A stretch of 64,000 bases of DNA. Source: Pteria penguin. Its lineage: Eukaryota > Mollusca > Bivalvia > Pterioida > Pteriidae. The stretch lies in assembly GCA_035048485.1 (NCBI GenBank), contig CM068588.1, forward strand, positions 682,001 to 746,000, given 5' to 3'. The notes below the pieces were generated by a model. The model searched no databases and was not told the origin of the DNA. It worked only from the letters and a program-made list of their open reading frames with translations. Both the position numbers and the translations under genes were made by a program. Every line of letters starts with the position of its first letter. Positions within the stretch are counted from its first letter, which is position 1. Positions 10,691 to 22,600 of the stretch are shown piece by piece.

Positions 10691-13600
10691 CTATTCCACT
10701 GAGAGAGGTCCTATCAAATAGATGAAAGTAAAACCACAAGTTTTATACAAGGTCAAGGTTATCTTACCATCATTCCAATCAGAATCATCCTGAATGTATG
10801 CTACAGACTTTTTCTCCAGCCATGCAGGTCGTGACATCATTCCAACATGCTTTTCTGTACCAGTGTTCTTTACAAAACTGTCGCTAGATTGAGCTGCGTG
10901 ACTGTTACATCTTGTAGACGAATCAGTAATCGTACTGGCAACACCTACAATGTCTGTTTTTGTGTATTTTGCACTGACTTTATCAGGAGCACTGCTAACA
11001 GCCTTGGGATCTATAGAGGTCCTTGAAGCTGATTTGAATCGGAAAGTCTTCTTGGAAGGAGTCTCTGACAGTTTAGATATGTTACATTGCTCTGGGCTTA
11101 TCTTGGTTACTGGTACACTGTTAACCATTACCTTGTCTCGTAAGCTGTTGTTTAGTGTTGCTGACTGATGTACTTTAGTTTCCAAATTACTTACACTATC
11201 ATGGTTCATTGTAAATGATTTACTGACACATTCCTGTATACTGTCCGAGGTTTCACTTTGGGATCTGTTAGACAAATAACTACATCCAGAAGCTGAATTC
11301 ATAGGTGCCCTCATTCCCGAGATGTTTGAATGTGAAGTCTTTGGAAGAAAGGCATTTGACTGCGGTGTCCTTTGCTGAAAGGCATTGGACTGTGGTGTCC
11401 TTTGCTGAAAGGCAATTGACTGCGGTGTCTTTTGCTGAAAGGCATTTGACTGCAGCGTCCTTTGCTGAAAGGCACTGGACTGAGGGGTTGTTTGTTGAAA
11501 GGCATTTGACTGTGGTGTCCTTTGCTGAAAGGCATTTGACTGTGGTGTCCTTTGGCTTTGCTGAAAGGCATTGGACTGTGGTGTCCTTTGTTGAAAGGTG
11601 TTAGACTGAGGGGTTTTTTGCTGAAAGGCATTTGACTGAGGGGTTCCTGGCTGTAGAATGTTTGACTGTGGGGTCCTTGGATGAAATGTGTATGACTGAG
11701 GGGTTCTTTGCTGAGTTGGTTGAGTTGTCCTTGACTGGATTGTTCCTCCTTGAAAGGTGTTTACCTGAGAAGTCTTTGTTTGAAATGAGTTTGATTGACA
11801 CACATTATTTGCACCAGACATTTTTTGTTTATAAGTATTTGGCACAGAAACTGTATTTACTCCAGATACTCTAGGGTTTAAAGTGTTTAATTGAGGTGTT
11901 CTTGGTGGAAAACCACTTGAAGGTGTCCTCGGTTGAAACCTAGTTGACTGAGGCATCACATTAGTGCCTGGAGCTCTCTGTTGTTGTTTGGATATTTGTA
12001 GTGGAGTTCTATCTTTTAACACTTTATTTTGTTGCTCCTGGATGAATTCTGATTCCGTCCGCATCAATATGTCTGTAAGCTGCTTATTTTGATTGATGAA
12101 CCGAGTTTTAAACAATTTACCATCTTGTTTGCCGTACAGAGCCACTACATTCGATGGCGTGATGTTCAGGTAATGATTCCGAGCTGTAGGACTGATGACA
12201 CTGACCTGTAAAATACACTGTGTGGTACATATCATAAAATAATAATAACAAGCAAATTCAGAGAATTGTGGTCTCTCGCTTTCAAGGTTCTATCAGTAAG
12301 GGTGCAGTGATCTGTGACATATTGTCATGGTTGTGCATGTCTACAGACACACATGCCAAATGTGGAGGCCCTACGTCTTACGGTTAAAAAGTTACAATGA
12401 AGTAAGTCAGAGGTCATGGTCAAGGTCACATGATAAAAATTTTTGGTACCAACGGAAAGGTATTGCAATTAGGGACACGCACTCAAAATATGTCTTACAG
12501 TTAAAAAGTTATGACCAAAGTTACGTTTTTGTGACAAGCAAACAGACGAATGAGATTTAATGTCCCCACGCTTTCGCGAAAAGCAGGGGACAATAATACA
12601 AGTAGAAGTTTCAGTAATTACATGTCATATCCTATTAAGCTTTCACTGCATTCAAAACCACATCACTTAACGTTACAAACAGTGTTTGTTAAGACCAAGA
12701 AGCATGAGAAAGTTGAAGACTAATGAAGAGCTACCAGGAATATCATATGCAGTAAACTACATGCAAAAATTCTACTGCCATTTTGTTCGATTTTTCTTTT
12801 GCGACTGTGTGGTGACAGCATCTGCAGGATGCATTGGCATAGAAATGTAGACCTGTGCAACGTAACCATCAGAATCAATGGGAGATCTTTTATATGTTAT
12901 ACCATGACACAGTACCTAAGATTCTACTGTCTCCTCTAAGACAATGGACACCGACAAGCCGCGTGGGACTCAAATTCTGCATCTCTTAGTCACAAGCCAA
13001 GCACCTTATTTCGAACCTGAAAATCAGCTGCTTCCGAAGTCTAAATAAGTGTATTACGAGAAATTCACGAACTATTGCCTGAAAATTCCTGATAAACTGA
13101 CCTCATATTCTTAATAGAGTAAAAAGGTTTGCATTGCTACTTCAACTCAATTACTTTATGACAAAATCTAAATCTGAAATAATGTATTTTAGCACAATAA
13201 CAGGCCACTGTACCAAACTGATATTAAGTAGGAATGGAATAAGAAAGTTTCCCAACTGGTCCCAGTTTCAACCTTTTCCCAACCTTGAATACATCCTGCT
13301 GCTTTGTAAATACATGTATTCCTGAAAATCACTGCTACATGTAATGTAGGGATAAAACCTGAATGGTATGAATTTGATCTCACCTGTCTGATGGGTCAGG
13401 GTAAGTGGGAAGGTGTACTGGATAACTGCCAAAAGAACAAACTCGATAGAGAGGTCAGGTGTTTTGCTTCTGGCACAGGCAGTTCGGGTTAGATTCCTTA
13501 ATGTATATCATTATATTTAGGTTGGTCACCTGTTGTTTACATGTCATGACTATATAAAAGTTTTGAAAGTGACAAAAATCCACAATCAACTCACCAACTA

Positions 13601-16600
13601 GCCACATGCCAAAATGAAGCAGCATTGTCCTGTTACTCAGGTAAGATCTACCACTGATCATGAAATAATACTTTTAAAACAATAAACAAAAACACTGCAA
13701 GCAGAGTAGTCCCTCACTTACCTTTACCTTTCACCTTTAACCTTCAATATCAATAACCTCTTATCTACAGTGTAAAGAATAACTACATCCAGTTTCATTA
13801 ACATCCATTACAAAATGTGCATTGTGTATGTTCACAAGGAAGGTTGGATAGATCCATCTGGGATCCACAGGACTATGAAGGAACCTACAAACAGACACAG
13901 GACCTACATTTGCCTCAGTAAGGAGTCTTGTGAAGGGTAAGAAACAATGAATGACCTGTCTAAGCACTAGTGCTGTCCCTTGCTGAATATGCTGCTGATA
14001 GTCCTTCATAAGGTCCTGGTGTATCGTGCCATGCATTCTGCCTGTAATACAGGAATAATGAGATAGGATTACTGCCTGTAATACAGGAATAATGAGATAG
14101 GATTACTACCTGTTTTGCAATAGCACAATACATTGCTCCCCCGCTATATCGCCTACCTATATAATGCCACCCCCACATATCGCCACCTGGAGGCAATGTC
14201 CCATGTTCCTCCTTATATAAAACCCTGTTGTAATGCCAACCCCCAAATATCTCCATCAGCCAGGTGATCCTCTAAACAAATGGTCAGTTTTGTGCATAAA
14301 TACCCCCAATAATTAATGCCAAACATGTCATTTTGATTGTTTAAACAAGAGCTCAGGTACGTGTTAGGGGCACCTGTTAGAGGTGTTAATTGGTTTCGAC
14401 ACGATTTTGGAAAGTAATTACAATGTGATAACAATTTTGGTAATACGAAATTGATCTGTTCACTCGTGGGATAACTGGGATGTTTGTTTAAACCATAAGT
14501 AGTGGATAGTCCTACACCAAGAAATCGGCTTTTATTAGACAGTAAAAAAATTGGAAATCTTTGATTATCATGCTTCGAATTCCAAACTATCCCAGTAGCA
14601 GATTGCAAATTATTTTTCGGAGAAGTGGAATTTAGATATCAAAAGGAGGACAGTCAATGATATTTTGAGTCGAAAAAGACCAAATGAGGATGAGTCTGCG
14701 ACTACACCGCTTAAAAGACATGGATCTGCGCAGCATGAAGGCATGGAGGACTCATTGTACATGTGGTTCACTAATTTGGCTCATGTACAAAGGTTGGCAA
14801 TATAGCGGGGGAGCACTGTATATCAACACTTGATTGGCAGTTCATTTTATGTTGAAAAACCTACTACAAATCTATCCATTTTAGAATTTGTTTTCTTTTT
14901 ATACATGTACATGTGTAACACATTGCTTGTACCATAAAACTGTCAAACCAAACACCCACTGCGGCACATGTTTAGTGTCAATAAATCTATCAATTTTAGA
15001 AATATATGTATATTATCTTGATTCAATATTTCAATAACCAACACTCTGCTTGTATTTCTCTTTACTGAGATGGTGGGCATACTCATGTTCAACACTTATA
15101 TCTTTAATAAGCCAAACCAATTCTGTTTTCTCATACTAGATTGATAACTTCCAACATAAAAGATATCTTCCATAATTTTCCCTCCTATGCATTAATATAC
15201 TGTACGTGTACATATATTAGCGCAATCAAATTTTAGTGCAAAATGCTCGAAAGAAGGGTCGGCAGTATTTTAGCGTAGTCATGAATTAGCGCATTTGTCA
15301 TGTTCGATTAGCGCAATTTATCCATTAAATCGGCGCATTCAAAACAGTTTTTGGGTAAAAATAGTGCGTTTAAGTATCTTACTTACAAGGAATTGAAATA
15401 TATGCTACACGTGCGATTATCGAATCGGCTGGTATGACACGTTTGCCATTGGACATAATTAATGAGTACATGTACCTGGAGTTGTTAAATCGTTGATTGG
15501 CTTGGGTGACAAGCGTCGGGTCAATTACCTTACTCACAGTATATGCAGTGAATCAAATACAACCTCATTTCATTCATGTTTATCCAATAACCTACCATAT
15601 CATTGAAAGCAAAGCACCTAGTTATAATGATAAGTAATAATTTTTTTAAAAGAAAGACATATAGAAAACAAAATGCCATTCTTACGTTTTACGGATGAAG
15701 CCATTGTTTTCATGAGTTGATATAAGATAAATTACTTGTTTCGCTGACCGCTCTTTGCCTATAATTACGTAATAGACAGTATTGTAGAAGCGATATGCTT
15801 AGCGGGGGGATTAATTCCTAAACTTCAAACCACGTTTTTTTTTTAATTCTTGCGTTGGTTTTGTGATAATCATTATGCTTTATCAAAATAAATGATGAAT
15901 TTGTTCTTGATATTTATTTGATAGACATAACTATAAAGTTGAAACGGAAGTGCCCATTTAATTCTATCGATTTCATGTATTTTATATTAGCGTAGTCATG
16001 AATTAGCACACTTTGAACAGCGCTAGTTCCGCTAAAATATGAATCCCGCTAAAATAAGTACATGTACAGTAGTACCCTCTCTGATATATCTTATAAACCC
16101 TGTCTGTGACTAACTACAAACTTTGCCTATCTGTTGTATTGTCCGACTTTAATCTTTACCCGACTTATCCTGTATTTCCTTACCTGACTTATCCTGTATT
16201 TCCTTACCTGACTTATCCTGTATTTCCTTACCTGACTTATCCTGTAACACTACACTGGCATCTCCTCCTTGCCAATCTATTGTCTCTATCAAGCAGGTAA
16301 CCATGGCAACTTTTCCTTTAAGTAGAAGCTTCTTTCTTGCCTAAGATAAATTTCAGTGTGATTGTGATTGTATTGCTGATTGAATAATATTGTTTATATA
16401 CTGATGTCATTGATCTCTTTACTAAGATTAGAATTTTTTACCATTAAGATGAGAGAAATTTGTGATAACTGCAAAATTTGGTTTCTTTTCTAATTAAAAC
16501 AATGCAATCTTTCATTAATTAGGTAAACAAGTTAGAAAAATATATTCTTAATTCTTTGGAGCTTTAATTATTTTACAAAACAATATTATTCAATTGAAGA

Positions 16601-19600
16601 TAAGATTTTTATGTATCCAATTTTAAGTGTAACTGCGGAAGCCTTCAATTGAGAAGGGACACAAATCTGAAACTAGGTTTTTCGACAAATTTATATTTTA
16701 TTTTCTGTTTTTAATCTAAGGATCTTCCGCTGAAAAAATGTATTAGTCATTCATTAAGTCACATAATGCAAGTAATATGTAACTCCATGATAATTTCATG
16801 TATGTGGTGACAGCATCTGCCTGATGCATTGCATACAAATTTAGACTTTTGCAACGGACCCATCCGAAGCAGTGAGGGATCTTTTACGTGCCACACATAC
16901 CATGACATGGGACCTCGGTTTTTACTGCCTCATCCGAAAGACAGAACACCAGTGTGCCCAGGGCAGGAGTCGAACCCGGGTCCTCTCAATCAGGAGCCAC
17001 ACCGGTTTAGAAAGTTAGATAAAGAGATCTGTTATAAGCAAAATTTTCACAGAGAATTTTCCAAACAACTTTGTAAGTGATCTTGAGGGAGTGCTGGAGT
17101 TTAACTTTGCTTACCTTATAGAGACTGCTGGCCAATGTGTACTTTTGTAGGATTTTTTGTCCATCATCACCAAGGTCACGAAGTAATGTCTGCCAAGGGA
17201 GATCACTAAAAACTTCCTCTCCAGATTGAGACGATAAAATCATATCATTCCTCTGTAAACACAAATATCGATGCTAGAAAACATAGAGGACATTGTAAAA
17301 TACTTTATTTTCCTGGATTCCAATTTTCATGGTTTTACAAAAAAATGTAGGTTCATGGGTTGATTTCAAGTATTACACCTTATTAAAAAAGAAAAAAATA
17401 ACTAAAATTTTAATTGTTCTGAATAGATCGGGAAATGTAATTACAACTTAGCGATGGTCAAAGTAACGTGTCACTATGCCCTGTGCAATATAAAATAATT
17501 ACCATCTCGGACTGTATACTAGTACTGAAAAACTAAAAAACATATGTCGTTAAAATTATGCAGCAGTAGTTTAACAAAGGTAGTGTAAAGCTACAAACGC
17601 CTGCAGCACCAGGGCTACCAGACCCCGTAACTGGCTTGCAGAAACTGATTCTACTAGAGATGCAGTTGCTACCATCGCAGAAGCATAGAAGGGGATCTTA
17701 GACAAATTATACTGATGAAACAAGAGCAAAAATTGCACTCGATACTGAAGTGATTGACAGTGTCATTGGATACTAGTATTCCAATGATTTTAGATGTCTT
17801 GGTTTTAGAAAGCTTTTACCTAAGAATGTATTTTATTGCATATCAGTTTATGTTATCATGAATGAAGTACATATCTATCTATTTCTTTTTACTACAATGG
17901 TTCGGAGGTGTTTATAGTTCATGGGTTAATAAATTCGTGGGTGCAGCCATCCACGAAAACCACGAAATTAGATCCCCATGAATAAAAAGTATTTCACAGT
18001 GTTTGTTTTTACTTTCAGGACAAATGCTGATCCTAAATATGATATTCAGTCTGATAAAATCAAGGTAATTCTCTTGAAACAAGCAAACTCAGAATCTACA
18101 TCTAGCATGCTATAAATTTCTAAAAGACCTATTCATGCCATGATCATTTAAAGTACAGCCAAACATGTGTTTAATAGTCATTAAGGGGGACACTTAAAAG
18201 TGATATTCATATAAAAGTTTACTTTTCATGAATAAAAAAAAGACATGAAAAAAGGAGAAAAGAAAAAAGCCAAAAACAAAAATCAAGGAAAATGGAAATT
18301 TTAAAAGTGACAAAAAGAAGGTGGCTGTCTTCCTGACCATATCAGATTTGCAGACAAGTATGTCTCCAATTTGATTCATCCAGATGTTAAAATTTGCCCC
18401 TCCAGAGATAAAGTCTGAAGACATACATCTAGATGATATAGACTACTTTGCCTCATTGTAAACAAACAGCAAATCTGATTCCAGCTATAGTAAAGTCTAC
18501 GTAGGGCCATCATCTGACAGCAAATCTGATTCCAGCTATAGTAAAGTCTATGTAGGGCAATCTTTTGACAGATCAAGATTACATGTAAATTCTTCTTGCT
18601 GACAGCTAGCTTCATATTTATATAAGCAAAACACATCGCTAATCATTCGATACCAAAATGTCTTGCACATGCAGGCCAAACATTTCTTCTAAAAGTGCTA
18701 TTTTCTGAATGTTGTAACTGTAGTCTTATTTGCTTAAAGCAAGAATACATGTAAGATATGTAAATAGTGATGATTATAGAGAACAAGCTGTGTTTGTGAA
18801 ACACTAATGCCCCTTGCGGCACCAAAGTCCAAAAAGTTAATTTCAGTAAGAAGGTCATGGTCAAGGTCGAAAGGTCATTGACCTTGGTGTCATTTGAAAG
18901 GGCTTCATTAGTTGAGTAAGCATGTCAAATATGAAGTCTCTATCCCTTACGGTTTAAAAGTTATAGCCAAGGTTAAAGTTGACAACAGACAGACAAACAA
19001 ACAAACAAACAGACAGACTGGACAAAAAACAATATATGCCCCCAATCTATCTGTCTGGGGGCATAAAAATTTACACAAAAATCAAATGCAGCAGCACAAC
19101 AAACTGACCAGTCGAGTACAATACCTCCATATTAATCTGTTCTGGACTCTTGACCTCCTTTCTGACTGCTGACACCTCTAAGACATCAGGACTTCTCCCT
19201 GCTGGCTGTATGAATATATATATAAATGTCAGAAGCATAATGTAGATAAGTGTAATACATACTGTTCTACATGTATGGTAATTAGAGTTATACATATTGT
19301 TCTTACATACACCATACTTAAAAACACAGTACCAAAGCACCCATACTTATACAAACAATACTTATACATGCAGTACTTACCGGTATAGTCACAGTGTTAT
19401 ATGCACAGCACTTGTGTAAACTATACATATACACACTTATACTAACAGCATTTATACACATAATACTAATACATGTACACACAGTACTGATTTATACATA
19501 CAGTACTTATTAGGCATACACACACTTGTTGTACATTCAGTACTTTCAAATGTGGTACTTATACACACGACTTATACATACTGTACTTATATACATAGTA

Positions 19601-22600
19601 CTTACATACATTATACACATGAACACCATACTTATACAATGCATACAAATACACACACCATACATATACATGTACTTACCATACTTATACAAACCATACA
19701 AATACACACCATACTTATACACACCATACTTATACACAGAACTTATTGTGCCTTATTACTGTCAGCAATGAACATAATTGTTAGCTTGTTATATCATACT
19801 GAATGATATATAAGAATGCTTTGTAATCTATTACAATGATGACTCAGTTAATTTAAAAGAATAAAGCCTGTTTAAAAAACAAAATTCTAAATTCTCGCAA
19901 AATACTGACTTAGATGTTCAAGTCATGTTTTAATAAGAACTATTGAAACATTTATGAAATCATGCCCCCTTCATTGACAATCTTTATACACTGTATGGGT
20001 ATTTAGGTACAATAAACAAAAACAGTTTTGTGAAATCCTATCGTAAAAAAAACCCCAAAATCGAATTTCTGTCATTACTGTTTACAACTATTTTAAAATG
20101 TCAAATGATCATGAATTTTTGTATATACTTAGTAAATACAGTACACTCCATATTAATCCTGCATTATTTGTATTAGCCAATGAATATCATTGTACCCACT
20201 AATTTAGGTAGAAGGCCTGCAGGTCCAGGGAATTTCCTCTTGCCTTTTCTGGCAGGTGCTTTCGATGGCGAGGCATGAACCAATGCTGTAAATGATGTGG
20301 AGTGTTCATCTTGTGCTGTGTTATGTAAGACTTTCCTTGAGGCATCTAACCCTACCAGGTGCTGATCAGTAATAAATGGATCTGAAAAAATAAAGTTACA
20401 GTACAGTCCAGGTGGAAGTTAATTTGCCCACTGGTCACAGTAGGCATTTTTAGAGTGGGCATTAAAAATGTCCACTGGACACAGTGGACATTCTTGTAAG
20501 AGCCAGTTGGAATTAACATACAGGTAAGTGGACAGCTTGATAGCTCAGGTAAATGTCCACTCCTCATGCCAACTGAAATCTCAGGTGGACTGCCCACTGT
20601 GGACAGTGGGCATTCAAGGTTCCACCCGGACTGTAGTGTATGATATATTCAGCATAAAAATGTTTGTGTCCCAAAGAATTATCCCTCATTCTAACAAAAG
20701 AAAAAGCTTGAAATGATATACATACTTGATCCAGCAGTATCAATGCAGGTTCTTTTATTGTTTTTATTTTCTTCATTAGAAAGATGCCTCTTTCCTCGAT
20801 TCCCACAACCAAAGTCTTCTGAAGTGGGTTTTGACTGTGTGGAATTTGGCTCTGAATTTGGTATCACACTTGGTTCTGGCTTCTTCGGTGTAGAATTTGT
20901 AATATCATCCAGTGGAAAATCCTTCAAAGTAACGTAAAGGCATTGTTATCAGCATCCTAGGACCCATGGCAAAATAATGACAGATCTTTACAATGACCCT
21001 GACATTCATCTGGTCAAGTCAAGGAGAAGTCAATGCCCGGAAGATCTAATTATCATATTTCCGATGATCTTTCATGATTATTTGAAATGCTACAACATAG
21101 TTATATTGAATAGTTATTAAAGTGGGTTAAGGGGCAGATAATTTTGGAATGGCAACAGGAAATGTGCAATTGAGTCCTGTTTATGTACAGAACTCAAAGA
21201 TTTGCTACACGTGCCTGTGATTGTGACTCACATTTGATCACTATAACATCCTATGAGAAGTAAATAATAAATTACTGATAAGAATAACTTGTGGGAAGGT
21301 GAATTTTTTCAAGTTAAGGTGTGTTAGTCTGGAATTTTGTAAAAAGCTGCTTTCATCCAAATGCTGACACTGAGCATTTATTAATTTCATTTTTCACATG
21401 GAATATCTAAAGACCTCATCATAAGAAATTTTATATATAACATCTGCTTCATTAGCTGACTGTGAGCATGATGATAATTGCTCAACATTTTTGTAATTCT
21501 GAGTAGGTGAATTTTTGAAGCTAGACAAGACCTAGAGTAGATGGGTGCACACACTAGATGCAGGTAGAAGGTCTTTGAGCCCCTACTGCAGTACCAACGA
21601 TATCTGTCTATTACTACTGACACAAGTTTAGTGACTAGTACCACTGACATCTGTCTGCCACTACTGACTCTAGTCTAGTGATTAGTACCATTGATATCTC
21701 TATCACTACTGACTTGACCTAGTCTAGTGAATATTATCACTAACATCTATCTATCATTAATGACACTATTCTAGAGACTAGACAAGTACCATTGATATCT
21801 ATCACTACTGACACTAATCTAGTGACTATTACCACTAATATCTCAGGTTGGGGGCAACCTCTCATTTGAGAAATAATCACTCAAATGAGTAACAATCTCT
21901 CTTTTCAGTAATAAATTTAAAGTATTAAAAAATGAAATTTTGGAATTATGATTTGAAATTCAAAAGGGCACATGTTTATTACATACTGAATAAAGTTTAT
22001 AAAACAAGTTGACATTTTTAACTTACTGTTTTGGAGTTTATAACTGCACAAATGTTGCAGCTATAAACTCCAAAATGGTAAGCTGAAAAGGTCAACTTCT
22101 TTTGTATTTTAATTTTTATATTCAGTAATTATTATAAAGATGTGCCCTTTTGAGTTTAAGTCAAAATTTTGAAACTTTAATTTTTTAGTACTTGTTTACT
22201 TGTGTTCATTCCTTCAAATTGATTACTGAAAACAGTGACAGGTACTCATTTGGGTGATTATCTCTCAAATGAGAGGTTACCCCCAACCTGTATTGCTGTA
22301 ACTGCACTGTGACGTGTCTACATGTATCACTAATGACAGTAGTCTAGTGATCAGTACCACCAATACTAATACACTACAGAGATTGCAGATTGCCAATTCT
22401 CCGTGTATCGCGGCTGACAAGTGATCTATAGGAGCTTCAATTGAGGGATCGACAGATCCAACCTTAATCAAGCCCATGGCGTAGTTTCATTGTGACGTCA
22501 CAGTTAAAATCATGTTTGAAGTGCCATTTATTTATGACGTCATAATGAAAAAGTGTGCCAAAAGGTGAGATGTCGGGCATTTGACGATCAGTCGATTGCT

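Noticed and set aside
22490..22545. Two TGACGTCA palindromes as HROB promoter elements
   Set aside because: They lie downstream of the proposed first exon, within intron 1; a regulatory role cannot be argued from position.
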